A stretch of DNA of 64,000 bases from JAWLBY01 sp041687455 (GCA_041687455.1 JAWLBY010000010.1:62001-126000); one strand, 5' to 3'; shown: positions 1-8,844, counted from the stretch's first letter. Notes: generated by a model from the letters alone, not told the origin. Translations and numbers: made by a program.

Positions 1-603
1 GCGGGTGAATTCGATGCCATCCATCTCCGGCATCTGGTGATCGACGATCACCAAGCGGATGCTGGAGTCGGCGGCGATGGCCTGCAGCCCTTCAATTCCG
101 CTGCCGGCTTCGATGACCCGGAAACCATACAGTGCGAGCAGTCCACCCATGTTCTGGCGAGCCGACGGCGAGTCGTCGACGACCAGTGCGGTCACCTGGC
201 GGTTGCGGTCGAGCCGTTGCACCAGCCAGACCAGGTATTCGACCGCTCCGGGAGCATTCTTCAGCACGTAGTCGATGATCGGCCGGTCGAGAATGTGCTC
301 GCGCACCTCCTCGTCGAACACGCCGGAGACGACCACGGTCGGCATCTGTCGGGTCAGGAAGAAATTGATGATGTCTTCGTGGTCGCCGTCGGGCAGCACG
401 AGGCCGGTCATGGTCAGCATGAACGGGCCGTGCTCGCGGATCATGCGATCGGCCTCTGCCAGCGACGATGCGGTACTGACCGGCACCGACAGCCGTTCGC
501 CGATCGCCTCGGCAACCATCTGCGGGAAGAAACGCGAGTTCTCGACGATCAACACGTGGTTGGTCGAAGACCGGGACGAGGCGCTCGCTTCGGCTACGGA
601 CAC
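1..603 (-). CDS. Tandem-receiver response regulator, C-terminus beyond window
   Basis: The frame reads on the minus strand to the window edge, so only about 200 N-terminal residues are visible. Two CheY-like receiver domains follow each other. The first (starting HVLIVENSRFF) lacks the usual phospho-acceptor: the position before LVLPDG is Gly. The second (starting TALVVDDSPSARQN) keeps the acidic pair and an intact acceptor Asp in IVDHQMPEMDG. In the family, such REC-REC proteins usually end in a GGDEF or other output domain, which would lie outside the window. The start is uncertain: GTG at 603 is used here, and an upstream TTG at 723 is also in frame. It lies downstream of the M23 peptidase gene on the same strand. 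Confidence 0.8.
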   Translation of the reverse strand, partial: MSVAEASASSRSSTNHVLIVENSRFFPQMVAEAIGERLSVPVSTASSLAEADRMIREHGPFMLTMTGLVLPDGDHEDIINFFLTRQMPTVVVSGVFDEEVREHILDRPIIDYVLKNAPGAVEYLVWLVQRLDRNRQVTALVVDDSPSARQNMGGLLALYGFRVIEAGSGIEGLQAIAADSSIRLVIVDHQMPEMDGIEFTR

Positions 604-771
604 GGGCTCATGCTCGTTGTGATGGGTCGTGCGTGCCCGGTCCGTTTTCCCCCAGCCGGGCCGCGTCGCCGCGGCGCGGCCGGCGGTTGCTGCGATTCTT
701 GGGCACGATGCGGTCGGGTGCAAGCGCCGCTGCGCTCGGGGCTCGGTCGGCGGCGCCGTTCCCGCTCGCCG

Positions 772-1680
772 TCACGGTGCGACAGTCGCTGTTGCGATGC
801 CGGGCAGGCCGGCCGGATCGAGCCGCGAATCGAACCAGTTCAGGCCCCAGTGCATGTGCGGGCCGGTCGCGCGGCCGGTCGCGCCGACCGTGCCGAACAC
901 CTGACCGCGCGCGACGCGGTCGCCGACTTCGACATCGATCCGCGACAGGTGCAGGAACGCCGAGCTGAGGCCGTGGCCGTGGTCGATCAGCACGGTGCCG
1001 CCGGTCAGGTACAGATCCGGATCGGCGAACACGACGATGCCGGCCGCCGGCGCTCGCAGCGGTGTGCCGGCCGGCGCGGCGACATCGAGTCCGCTGTGCG
1101 GTGAGCGTGGAATGCCGTTGTAGATCCGCTGGCTGCCGAACACGCCGCTGATCCGTCCCTGCAGCGGCCAGCCGAAGCCGAGGGCGAAATCGCTGCGGGC
1201 ATCATCGCGGACCCGCGTCGCGGCAACCGCCGCCTGTTCGCGGGCGATCCGGGCGGCGATCTCGGGCGGTGGCTCGACGGTGGCGGGCGGCACGCCGTCG
1301 ACACGTTCGGTGGGCCAATCGCGCGGGCGGACCGCAATCGAGACGGTCCGCGGCTCGGCGCCGGGCGCGGCGATCGTCAGCTCGATCGAATCACGCTGGT
1401 CGCGGCCGACGCCGAACACCAGCTCGCCGAGCGCTCCGACCCGCAGCGGGCGCTCGCCGATCCGGACCTGCGACCCGACCGGCACGCGACCGAATACCGG
1501 GCACCCCTGGTCGACCGCGGATGGCAGCAAGATCGATGCTTCGTCGGCCTCGGCATGGACGCCGCAGCGTGGGCCGGTCAGCGCCGCCGCCGACGATGGG
1601 CCGGCGGCGGCAAGCAGCAACAGCAGACTGCCGATGCCGGTGCGCCGGGCGTGGCGATGACGATCCGCTGGCATCATCAT
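772..1680 (-). CDS. M23 family metallopeptidase (LytM-type), exported
   Basis: A 302-residue protein with an N-terminal signal peptide (Arg-rich start, then a leucine/alanine core ending PSSAAA). The C-terminal half is a peptidase M23 domain with the zinc-binding HSGLD motif and the GPHMHWG motif, so both ligand sets of an active LytM-type endopeptidase are present. Expected role: cleavage of peptidoglycan cross-bridges in the periplasm during wall growth or division. The region before the domain (FGWPLQGRISGVFGSQR) is the usual lead-in for this family. Three ATG codons in a row (1680, 1677, 1674) overlap the pyrC stop, so translation is probably coupled to pyrC. The exact first Met cannot be decided. 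Confidence 0.9.
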   Translation of the reverse strand: MMMPADRHRHARRTGIGSLLLLLAAAGPSSAAALTGPRCGVHAEADEASILLPSAVDQGCPVFGRVPVGSQVRIGERPLRVGALGELVFGVGRDQRDSIELTIAAPGAEPRTVSIAVRPRDWPTERVDGVPPATVEPPPEIAARIAREQAAVAATRVRDDARSDFALGFGWPLQGRISGVFGSQRIYNGIPRSPHSGLDVAAPAGTPLRAPAAGIVVFADPDLYLTGGTVLIDHGHGLSSAFLHLSRIDVEVGDRVARGQVFGTVGATGRATGPHMHWGLNWFDSRLDPAGLPGIATATVAP

Positions 1681-3011
1681 CGGGCGAACTGCAGCCGTTG
1701 CCCGGCCGGCGCGCCCTGCAGCGCGCGGCCATCCCAGACCTGCTGACCGTTGACGAAGGTCATCGCGACCTGCGAGCGGAACGTCCGGCCTTCGAATGGC
1801 GACCAGCCGCAGTGATAGAGCACGTCGCGCCGCTCGACCACGAACGGGGCGTCCGGCCGAACCAGCACCAGATCGGCGAACCAGCCTTCGCGCAGGTAGC
1901 CGCGTCCGGCGACGTCGAACAGTTCGGCCGGCGCATGCGCAACCTTCTGCACGATCTGTTCGACGCTGGCCTGGCCGTCGTGGACCAGCTCCAGCGCGCC
2001 GATCAGCGCATGCTGGACCAGCGGCAGTCCGGACGGCGCCTGCAGGTACGGCTGCTGCTTTTCCTCCCAGCCGTGCGGCGCGTGGTCGGTGGCCAGCACA
2101 TCGATGCGATCGTCGGCCAGCGCGCGGATCAGCGCCGCACGGTCTTCCGGATCCTTGATCGCCGGATTGCACTTGATCAGGTTGCCGCGCTCGGCGTAGT
2201 CGCGGCGGTCGAACAGCAGGAAGTGCACGCAGGTTTCGGCAGTGATCTGCTTGCCGGCGAGCGGGCCCGGCGTGAACAGCTCCAGCTCGTCGGCGGTGCT
2301 GATGTGCAGCACGTGCAAGCGGGTTCCGTGGCGACGCGCCAGATCGATCGCCAGTCGGGTCGACTTGATGCAGGCTTCACGGGAACGGATGTCGGGATGG
2401 TGCTCCGGGCCGATCGCATCGCCGAGTCGTGCACGCAACGCGGCGAGGTTGGCATCGATGGTCGGGGTGTCCTCGCAATGCGTGATGACCGGCGTCGGCG
2501 CGCCGGCAAATATCGCTTCCAGCACCGCCGGGTCGTCGACCAGCATGTTGCCGGTCGACGCGCCCATGAACACCTTGACGCCGGGCGCGCTGCGCGGGTC
2601 CAGCGACTTGACCGCTTCCAGGTTGTCGTTCGATGCGCCGAGGTAGAAACCGTAGTTGGCCCGGCTGCGTCCGTCGGCACGGCGGTACTTGTCGGCCAGC
2701 GCCTCGGCATCGAGGGTCGGTGGCCGGGTATTGGGCATGTCCATGAAGCTGGTGATGCCGCCGGCGACCGCCGCGGCCGACTCGGTCGCGATGTCGCCCT
2801 TGTGCTCCAGACCGGGCTCGCGGAAATGCACCTGGTCGTCGATCATGCCCGGAAGCAGCCACAGCCCTCCGGCTTCGACGATCTGTTCGCCCGGCAGAGC
2901 CGAAAGGCCGGCATCGATCCGTTCGATGCGGCCGTCGCTGATGCGCAGATCCGCTTCGAATCGACGTCCTTCGTTGACCAGCGTGGCGCCGCGGATTAGC
3001 CAGCGGTTCAT
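1677..3011 (-). CDS. pyrC: Dihydroorotase
   Basis: A 444-residue amidohydrolase-fold enzyme that cyclises carbamoyl-aspartate to dihydroorotate in de novo pyrimidine synthesis. Visible family signatures are the metal-binding DDQVHFREPGLEHKGD segment (an HxxEPG variant of the class I dihydroorotases), FMDMPNT, the later His ligands in VITHCED and LHVLHISTADE, and the C-terminal ATDHAPH motif with the catalytic Asp. The length matches class I (about 430-450 residues). The start ATG overlaps the yidD stop and the stop overlaps the M23 start, giving a three-gene coupled unit yidD-pyrC-M23. Confidence 0.95.
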   Translation of the reverse strand: MNRWLIRGATLVNEGRRFEADLRISDGRIERIDAGLSALPGEQIVEAGGLWLLPGMIDDQVHFREPGLEHKGDIATESAAAVAGGITSFMDMPNTRPPTLDAEALADKYRRADGRSRANYGFYLGASNDNLEAVKSLDPRSAPGVKVFMGASTGNMLVDDPAVLEAIFAGAPTPVITHCEDTPTIDANLAALRARLGDAIGPEHHPDIRSREACIKSTRLAIDLARRHGTRLHVLHISTADELELFTPGPLAGKQITAETCVHFLLFDRRDYAERGNLIKCNPAIKDPEDRAALIRALADDRIDVLATDHAPHGWEEKQQPYLQAPSGLPLVQHALIGALELVHDGQASVEQIVQKVAHAPAELFDVAGRGYLREGWFADLVLVRPDAPFVVERRDVLYHCGWSPFEGRTFRSQVAMTFVNGQQVWDGRALQGAPAGQRLQFAR

Positions 3012-3253
3012 TCGTCACCTCCATGATGAGCTTTTCGATGCGGATCGGGCACCGGGTCCACGCCACCGGGATGCAGCGGGTGACAGCGGCAGACGCGCTT
3101 GAACGCGAGCCAGCTCCCTTGCAGATGACCGTGACGGGAGATCGCCTCCATCGCGTACTCGGAACAGCTCGGGTAGAACCGGCAGCGCGGTCCCAGCAGC
3201 GGGCTGACGAATCGCTTGTAGAAGCGGAGCAGGAATATGAGCGGGGAGTTCAC
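3008..3253 (-). CDS. yidD: Membrane protein insertion efficiency factor YidD
   Basis: A small (81-residue) protein with the YidD signature: FLLRFYKRFVSPLLGPRCRF, then YPSCSEYAMEA, and a conserved C-terminal CHPLHPGG. YidD sits at the inner membrane through an amphipathic helix and assists YidC-dependent insertion. I placed the start at GTG 3253 because homologues begin immediately before the amphipathic helix; an in-frame TTG at 3298 would add 15 residues. It is usually next to yidC/rnpA/rpmH, so its position leading a pyrC operon is a local rearrangement. Its stop overlaps the pyrC start. Confidence 0.9.
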   Translation of the reverse strand: MNSPLIFLLRFYKRFVSPLLGPRCRFYPSCSEYAMEAISRHGHLQGSWLAFKRVCRCHPLHPGGVDPVPDPHRKAHHGGDE

Positions 3254-3288
3254 GCCAGGCGAGCTTGGGAGTAGGGTGGCCGGGCGGG

Positions 3289-3317
3289 TTGCCGCCAAGG
3301 TGTCTCTAGGCTATAAC
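3289..3317 (+). promoter_or_regulatory. Sigma-70 type promoter of dksA
   Basis: TTGCCG at 3289-3294 and TATAAC at 3312-3317 are separated by exactly 17 bases, a good -35/-10 pair. Transcription would begin near 3324, leaving a leader of about 30 bases before the GTG of dksA at 3354. It lies in the divergent gap with yidD. Confidence 0.7.
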
Positions 3318-3353
3318 ACGCGACCGCTCGGCCCAAGGATCACGGGAACCAAC

Positions 3354-4718
3354 GTGGCAGCGAAATCCAAGAACGCAAGCAAGCCGGTCGCCAAAGCGGC
3401 CAAGCCCGGCAAGACCGCTGCGAAGTCCGGCAAGGCCGCCGCCAAGGCCCCTGCCAAGGCCGCCGGCAAGTCGTCCCGCTCCGACGGCGCGGTGAAGAAG
3501 ATCGCCAGCGCGCTGGTCAAGCTCGTCAAGCCGGCAGGCAAGGCGGCCAAGGCAGCGGGCAAGTCCGCCAGCAAGCCGGCGGTGAAGAAGCCGGTCAGCA
3601 AACCGGTCGCGAAGGCCGCTGCGAAGCCGTCCGGAAGGGCGGCTCCGGCCAAGACAGCGAAGCCGTCCGGCAGGGCGGCTCCGGCCAAGACAGCGAAGCC
3701 GTCCGGCAAGGCCGCCCCGGCCAGGGCAGCGAAGCCGTCCGGCAAGGCCGCACCGGTCCGATCGGCAAGGCCGGCAGGCAAGGCGGCACCGGTCAAGGCG
3801 GCGAAGCCGGCTGCGAAGAAGACGATGCCGGCCAAGGCGGTGAAGTCTGCCGCGAAGGCGACGCCGGTCAAGGCGCCGAAACCTGCCGCCAAGGCAATCC
3901 CGGCCAAGGCCGCGAAGCCGGTCGCCAAGACACCAGCCAAGGGGCCGAAGCCTGCCGCAAAGGCGCCACCGGCCCGGGCCGCGAAGCCGGCCGGCAAGGT
4001 TGCGCCGCTGAAGCCGGCCGCGAAGGCCGCGGCGGCCAGATCGGCGGCCGTGCCCAAGCCGGCCCCGGTGGCCCGTGCCACTGGCGAGTCGCGGCCGACT
4101 TCGGCGCCCCCGATCAAACACCCGATGGCGCCGACAGCAGCCGCTGCCGCGCCCGCTCCCCGCATGGATGCGAACTCAACCGAAAGGACTCCCATGAACC
4201 ACGCCAACCACACGGCGCCCGTCGCCGCCGCAGGAGCGAAAGCCCGCGCCGTGAAACCCGCCAAATCGACTGCCGTGACCGAGACTCCCGCCATGGTTCT
4301 ACCGAGCCGCGTCGACCTGCCGGAGGGCTATCGTCCGTCCTCGGACGATGAGTACATGAGCCCGATGCACCTCGAGTATTTCCGCCAGAAGCTGTTGAAC
4401 TGGCGCAACGAACTGGTCGAGGAATCGAAGCAGACGATCGACAACCTGCGCGAGGAGGTTCGCGATGTCGGCGACGAAGCAGAACGCGCGACCCGCGAAA
4501 CCGAAAACTCGCTGGAGCTGCGCACCCGCGACCGCTACCGCAAGCTGATCGCCAAGATCGACAAGGCACTGAAGCGGGTCGACGACGGTTCCTACGGCTA
4601 CTGCGAGGAAACCGGCGAGGAGATCGGCATCGAACGCCTCGAGGCACGGCCGATCGCAACGCTGAGTCTCGACGCGCAGGAGCGCTGGGAACACCGGCAG
4701 AAGCTGATGGGCGACTGA
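3354..4718 (+). CDS. dksA: DksA-type RNA polymerase-binding protein with long Lys/Ala/Pro-rich N-terminal extension
   Basis: The C-terminal ~120 residues are a DksA/TraR domain: a coiled coil with the acidic tip DEAERATRETE, then the globular end YGYCEETGEEIGIERLEARP. Only the first of the four zinc-finger cysteines remains (CxxT, then TLSLDAQER), as in zinc-independent DksA proteins. The first ~280 residues are a low-complexity Ala/Lys/Pro tail resembling histone H1-like proteins, with 12-residue repeats (see 3621-3800). The start chosen is GTG 3354, downstream of a clear promoter. A second start, ATG 4194, has a good ribosome binding site and would yield a 174-residue protein of ordinary DksA size. 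DksA acts with ppGpp on RNA polymerase; the basic tail could bind nucleic acid (inference). Confidence 0.9.
   Translation: MAAKSKNASKPVAKAAKPGKTAAKSGKAAAKAPAKAAGKSSRSDGAVKKIASALVKLVKPAGKAAKAAGKSASKPAVKKPVSKPVAKAAAKPSGRAAPAKTAKPSGRAAPAKTAKPSGKAAPARAAKPSGKAAPVRSARPAGKAAPVKAAKPAAKKTMPAKAVKSAAKATPVKAPKPAAKAIPAKAAKPVAKTPAKGPKPAAKAPPARAAKPAGKVAPLKPAAKAAAARSAAVPKPAPVARATGESRPTSAPPIKHPMAPTAAAAAPAPRMDANSTERTPMNHANHTAPVAAAGAKARAVKPAKSTAVTETPAMVLPSRVDLPEGYRPSSDDEYMSPMHLEYFRQKLLNWRNELVEESKQTIDNLREEVRDVGDEAERATRETENSLELRTRDRYRKLIAKIDKALKRVDDGSYGYCEETGEEIGIERLEARPIATLSLDAQERWEHRQKLMGD
3621..3800 (+). repeat. 36-bp in-frame tandem repeats inside dksA
   Basis: Four well-conserved 36-bp units begin at 3621, 3657, 3693 and 3729, followed by a more diverged unit. 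Each encodes a 12-residue block of the type AKPSGRAAPAKT. The unit length is a multiple of three, so copy-number change would keep the frame. Confidence 0.85.
4183..4196 (+). promoter_or_regulatory. Internal ribosome binding site and ATG within dksA
   Basis: AAAGGA at 4183-4188 lies 5 bases before an in-frame ATG at 4194. This is a better initiation signal than the one before GTG 3354, and it would produce a 174-residue DksA without the basic repeat tail. Whether both forms are made cannot be told from sequence. Confidence 0.5.
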
Positions 4719-4745
4719 TCCGCTGCAGCCCCCGGCCATCCGACC

Positions 4746-4777
4746 AAACGCCCGGCTCGTCCGGGCGTTTGTTTCTT
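4746..4777 (+). terminator. Rho-independent terminator after dksA
   Basis: A perfect 10-bp stem AAACGCCCGG / CCGGGCGTTT with a 5-base loop (4756-4760), followed by GTTTCTT. It lies 28 bases after the dksA stop. Confidence 0.85.
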
Positions 4778-4868
4778 GATGCCCCCGTTTCTTGATGCGC
4801 CCGACACGCGGCGCGGTTGACCTGCGGCTCAGGCGGCCGCGACCATACTTTCGCGCCTGCTTGCCGCG

Positions 4869-6722
4869 GTGCCCGCCTTGCGATCCTTCCATTTCGAGCG
4901 ACTGGCATGGCTCGGCAGCCGATCTGCGCTGACCGTCCTGGCCTCGCTGTGGCTGGCGTCGGCCTCCGCTGCCGTGCGGCCCGAGGTGCTGCTGGTATTC
5001 GACCCGGCGGACCCGATGTCGGTGCTCGACGCGGACGGAATCCGCGAGGCGCTGGTCGAACAGCAGACGCCGCGAGTCGAACTCGAATATGCCGAAGGTG
5101 CGATCAGCGAACAGCGACTGGCGCCGTTCGGCGTGCTGGTGCTGGCCCATGTCGAGCCGACAGCGGCCGAAGCAACGGCGATTGAGGCGTGGGTGCGCGA
5201 CGGCGGTGGACTGCTGGCCAGTGGCCGGGCCGGGCTGCCGCTGCAGGGGGCACTCGGGATCGCGGCGCCGCAGCTCGTCGCACGTGAGCTGAGTACCGAG
5301 GTTCGATTCGGGGCCGTGCATCCGGTCGCGACCGGCAGTTACTGGGCCGGGACGATCAGCCAGGTGACGTCGATGCCGGCGGCGGAGATGCCGGCGACCG
5401 TGCAACTGCTCTATCTCGACCCGCAATGGCCCGCCTACGGCGCCGAATCGGCAGGTGCGCGTGTGCTTGCCCGGTGGCGTCGCCACACCGCGGGCTGGCT
5501 GACCGATGACGGCGCGCCGGCGGTGCTTGCCGATTCGCCCGGCAATGGCCGTACCGTCTACCTCGGCGCCTTGCCTGGCGCCTATTCGGCGCCCGCCTGG
5601 CGCTACCCGCTCGCCTGGCGCACCGTCGTCACCGAGGCGCTGGCATGGGTCAACACGCGCGGCAGCGTGATCCAGCTCGGGCACTGGCCCGATGCGCACC
5701 GGGCCGCATTCGCGCTGTCGGCCGATGCCGAGCGCCGCGCGATGGATTCGGTCGTGCCGGCGCTGATTGCGATGTTCGACACACTGGATCTGCAACGCTT
5801 CGGCACGGTGTTTCTGGTCGGCCAGGCCGGTGGTGACGCTGGCACCGAAGGGGCGGTCGAGCATCCTGCGCTGGTCGCGCTGATGTCCGCCGCCGGCGTC
5901 GAGGTGGCCGGGCATGGTGACGTCCACTCGCGTTTCGCCGGGCAGGATCAGGCGATCCAGCTCGGCCGCCTGCAGACGATGCGCGCGATTATCGAGTCGT
6001 TGCTGGCAGGCAGTGGCGAGCAGATGCTCGGATTTCGGGCTCCGGGCCTGGCCGCCGACCGGGCGACCCAAGCGGCACTGTCGGCCGCCGGGCTTGCCTA
6101 TGACAGCAGCGACCAGGATGTCTGGTGCGAATGCACGCTGCCGTACTTCAATGGTGAGGTCTGGCAGTTGCCGCCGTCGTCGCCGATGGACTTTGCGGTG
6201 CTCGGCACGGCAGGCCTCAGCGGCGGCGAGTGGGAGCGCATTTCCGAGGACAAGCTCGACTACGTGTCGAGCCGTCGCGGCTTGTTCAACTGGGTGATCC
6301 ATCCGTGGCTGATGGACGGGCGACTGTCGCATGTCGAGGCGTTGCTGCATCGTGCGCGCGACCGCGGCGATCTGTGGATGCGCCGGCTCGACGACATCCT
6401 CTACTGGTGGCAGTCGCGCGAGGCGCTCCGGCTCGACCTGTTGTCGGTCGATGCCACCGTCCTGCGGCTGCTGGTGAGCAACGTCGGCGACGTGCCTGTC
6501 GAGGGCGCGTCGATCTGGCTGCGGCTGCCATGGGCGCCGCTGCCACGATTCGCCCGCGTCGACGGCTCGGCGATCGCGCTGGTGACCCGCCGTCATGGCC
6601 TCGGCGACGCTCCGATACAGTTCGACGTCGCGGTGGTGCCGGCTGTGCCGGCGCTGGGTTCGGTCGTGCTCGAGGTCGGCATCGATCGACCGCCGTCGAT
6701 CTTTGCCGACGGCTTCGACTGA
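4869..6722 (+). CDS. Exported polysaccharide deacetylase-like protein with IFADGFD tail
   Basis: A 617-residue protein with an N-terminal signal sequence (hydrophobic core ALTVLASLWLASASA). Residues about 38-270 look like a class I glutamine amidotransferase-like domain (LLVFDPADP..., AWVRDGGGLLASGRAG), as found before some glycosidase or deacetylase domains. Residues about 278-520 fit a NodB-like polysaccharide deacetylase: FALSADAE in place of TFDDG, a GHGDVH metal-binding motif near residue 347 and FRAPGL near residue 387. A beta-rich C-terminal domain ends in IFADGFD. The first catalytic motif is divergent, so activity is uncertain. The start is GTG 4869. It is not linked to the pga genes at 17.4-21 kb, although a deacetylase is missing there. 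Confidence 0.7.
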   Translation: MPALRSFHFERLAWLGSRSALTVLASLWLASASAAVRPEVLLVFDPADPMSVLDADGIREALVEQQTPRVELEYAEGAISEQRLAPFGVLVLAHVEPTAAEATAIEAWVRDGGGLLASGRAGLPLQGALGIAAPQLVARELSTEVRFGAVHPVATGSYWAGTISQVTSMPAAEMPATVQLLYLDPQWPAYGAESAGARVLARWRRHTAGWLTDDGAPAVLADSPGNGRTVYLGALPGAYSAPAWRYPLAWRTVVTEALAWVNTRGSVIQLGHWPDAHRAAFALSADAERRAMDSVVPALIAMFDTLDLQRFGTVFLVGQAGGDAGTEGAVEHPALVALMSAAGVEVAGHGDVHSRFAGQDQAIQLGRLQTMRAIIESLLAGSGEQMLGFRAPGLAADRATQAALSAAGLAYDSSDQDVWCECTLPYFNGEVWQLPPSSPMDFAVLGTAGLSGGEWERISEDKLDYVSSRRGLFNWVIHPWLMDGRLSHVEALLHRARDRGDLWMRRLDDILYWWQSREALRLDLLSVDATVLRLLVSNVGDVPVEGASIWLRLPWAPLPRFARVDGSAIALVTRRHGLGDAPIQFDVAVVPAVPALGSVVLEVGIDRPPSIFADGFD

Positions 6723-6728
6723 CCAGCC

Positions 6729-7169
6729 TCAGGCCGAGGCGCGCTCGGCAGTGTCGCGGATGAAGGCCAGCAGGGCCTGCAGGCCGTTGCTGCGGGTCGG
6801 CGACAGGTGTTTGGCAAGGCCGATATCGGCAATGAAACTCGGCTCGGTGGCGAGGATCTCCTCGGCTGTTCGGCCGGAGTAGACGCGCAGCGCGAGGTAG
6901 ATCAGCCCGGACACGATCGCCGAATCGCTGACGGCGCGGAATTGCAGTCGCTGGCGGCCGCCTTCGGGCACGATCCAGACCATCGATTGGCAGCCGTGCA
7001 GCCGATGCTGTTCAGTCTTCCATTCGTCCGGGAACGGTGGCAGCCGCCGACCGAGGTCGATCAGGTACTGGTAGCGTTCGGACCAGTCGCCGAAGAAAGC
7101 GAACTCTTCGGCGATCGCGCGCTGCGCGTCGGCTGCGGTCGCCTCGGTTGGCAGGGACTGTTCGTTCAT
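6729..7169 (-). CDS. sufE: SufE family cysteine desulfuration protein
   Basis: A 146-residue SufE-like protein. The acceptor cysteine sits in HGCQSMVWI, followed by the family pattern AIVSGLIYLALRVYSGRTAEEIL. SufE accepts persulfide sulfur from the cysteine desulfurase SufS and passes it to Fe-S cluster assembly in the cytoplasm. The start ATG 7169 lies 13 bases after the cysS stop, so the two are probably cotranscribed. The stop is 6 bases from the convergent deacetylase-like gene. Confidence 0.9.
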   Translation of the reverse strand: MNEQSLPTEATAADAQRAIAEEFAFFGDWSERYQYLIDLGRRLPPFPDEWKTEQHRLHGCQSMVWIVPEGGRQRLQFRAVSDSAIVSGLIYLALRVYSGRTAEEILATEPSFIADIGLAKHLSPTRSNGLQALLAFIRDTAERASA

Positions 7170-7182
7170 CGGTGGCATCCCG

Positions 7183-8562
7183 TCAGCCGGCGCGACGCCA
7201 GCGAACCCCGGCCGGTGTGTCCTCCAGCAGCACCCCCTCGTCGGCGAGCTGTTGCCGGATCGCATCGGCGCGGGCGAAATCGCGCGCCTTCCTGGCCGCG
7301 TTGCGTTCGTCGATCAGGTGCTGGATCCGGCCGTCGTCGTCGGCGCTCGCGCCGCGTTCGAGCCACGCCGCCGGGGCCTGCTGCAGCAGGCCGAGCAGGC
7401 GGCCGCCGCCGAGCAGCTCGGCTTTCAGCCGGCGGCGCTCGTCGGCGCTGTCGGCGCGCCGCGCGGTGGCGGCGATCGTTGCCAGCTCGGCCAGCGCGGC
7501 CGGCGTGTTCAGGTCGTCGCACAGCGCCGCCTCGACCGCGGCCGGCACCGGCAGCGGCGCGTCGCCGAGTTCGATGTCAGCGAGATCGCGCAAGGTGCCG
7601 TACAGCCGGTCGAGCGTGCGGACGCTCTGCTCGATCAGCGCATCGGACCATTCGAGCGGCTGCCGGTAATGCGCCGACAGCAGTGCGTAACGCAGCGCCT
7701 CCGGTGGATGCCGATCGAGCAGGTCGTGGGCCAGCGACACGTTGCCGACCGACTTCGACATCTTGGCGCCGTCGAAGGTCAGCATGCCGTTGTGCAGCCA
7801 GTAGCGCGCGAACGGCCGCCCCCCGTGCGCGCAGACGCTCTGCGCGATCTCGTTCTCGTGATGCGGGAACTGCAGGTCGATGCCGCCGGCGTGGATGTCG
7901 ATCGTTTCGCCGAGAATCGCCTCGCTCATCGCCGAGCACTCGATGTGCCAGCCGGGTCGGCCGATGCCCCAGGGGCTGTCCCAGCCCGGCTGCTCGGGCG
8001 ACGACGGCTTCCACAGCACGAAATCGCCCGGGCTGCGCTTGTACGGCGCGACTTCGACCCGCGCGCCGGCCAGCATCTCGTCGGTCGAACGACGCGACAG
8101 CCGGCCATACTCGGCAAAGCTGTCGACCGCGAACAGCACGTGGCCTTCGGCCGCGTAGGCATGGCCGGACGCGATCAGGCGTTCGATCATCGCGATGATG
8201 TCCGGGATGTGGGTGGTCGCGTGCGGTTCGGCGTCCGGCCGCTCGACACCGAGCCTGGTCATGTCGTCGACATAGGCACGCTCGTAGCGTTCGGTGATGA
8301 CCTGGATCGGCACGCCTTCCTTCTGTGCGGCAGCGTTGATCTTGTCTTCGACGTCGGTGATGTTGCGCGCATAGACGACCCGCGGGTAATGCCGCCGCAG
8401 CAAGGCGGCCAGCACGCCGAACACCACCGCCGGCCGGGCATTGCCGATGTGCACGTAGTTGTAGACGGTCGGGCCGCAGACATACATCGTCACTCGCGAC
8501 GGGTCCTGAGGCTCGAAGGTTTCCAGTTGCCGGGTCAGGCTGTTGTGCAGTTTCAGCGTCAT
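7183..8562 (-). CDS. cysS: Cysteinyl-tRNA synthetase
   Basis: A 459-residue class I aminoacyl-tRNA synthetase. It shows the N-terminal MYVCGPTVYNYVHIGNARP region, which holds the zinc-binding Cys and the HIGN motif, then GWHIECSAM and HHENEIAQS (further zinc ligands) and the KMSKS loop (GAKMSKSVGN). The length is normal for CysRS. It attaches cysteine to tRNA-Cys in the cytoplasm. It heads a two-gene unit with sufE, which links cysteine use and sulfur transfer by position only. Confidence 0.97.
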   Translation of the reverse strand: MTLKLHNSLTRQLETFEPQDPSRVTMYVCGPTVYNYVHIGNARPAVVFGVLAALLRRHYPRVVYARNITDVEDKINAAAQKEGVPIQVITERYERAYVDDMTRLGVERPDAEPHATTHIPDIIAMIERLIASGHAYAAEGHVLFAVDSFAEYGRLSRRSTDEMLAGARVEVAPYKRSPGDFVLWKPSSPEQPGWDSPWGIGRPGWHIECSAMSEAILGETIDIHAGGIDLQFPHHENEIAQSVCAHGGRPFARYWLHNGMLTFDGAKMSKSVGNVSLAHDLLDRHPPEALRYALLSAHYRQPLEWSDALIEQSVRTLDRLYGTLRDLADIELGDAPLPVPAAVEAALCDDLNTPAALAELATIAATARRADSADERRRLKAELLGGGRLLGLLQQAPAAWLERGASADDDGRIQHLIDERNAARKARDFARADAIRQQLADEGVLLEDTPAGVRWRRAG

Positions 8563-8844
8563 GCCGATCGAAAGCCCTTATCGCAGTGCAGCATGCAGTC
8601 GTGGACCGCACAGTGTAGCCTGCGCGGCGCCTGGCCGGACCTGCCCGCCGTCGCGATTCGCTGCGGCCTGCCGGCCATGCACCGCCAACGGGGGAAGGCG
8701 GCGATGAACGGCGCGACAACGCTGACGTAGCGTTCGTGCGCTAAAGCGCAGATTCAGCCAGTCGATGCTGCAATGCGGTAGCGAACATGGTTCGCTGGTG
8801 CTGCTGTTGTCTGCATCGGAAATCCCGGGGGCTTGGAGAGCGAT

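Noticed and set aside
1269..2999. 576-codon open frame on the plus strand opposite pyrC
   Set aside because: High-GC antisense shadow; pyrC on the minus strand has all family motifs and this frame has none.
4299..6596. 765-codon minus-strand frame opposite the deacetylase-like gene
   Set aside because: Shadow frame; it would overlap the dksA 3' end and terminator, and has no recognisable domain.
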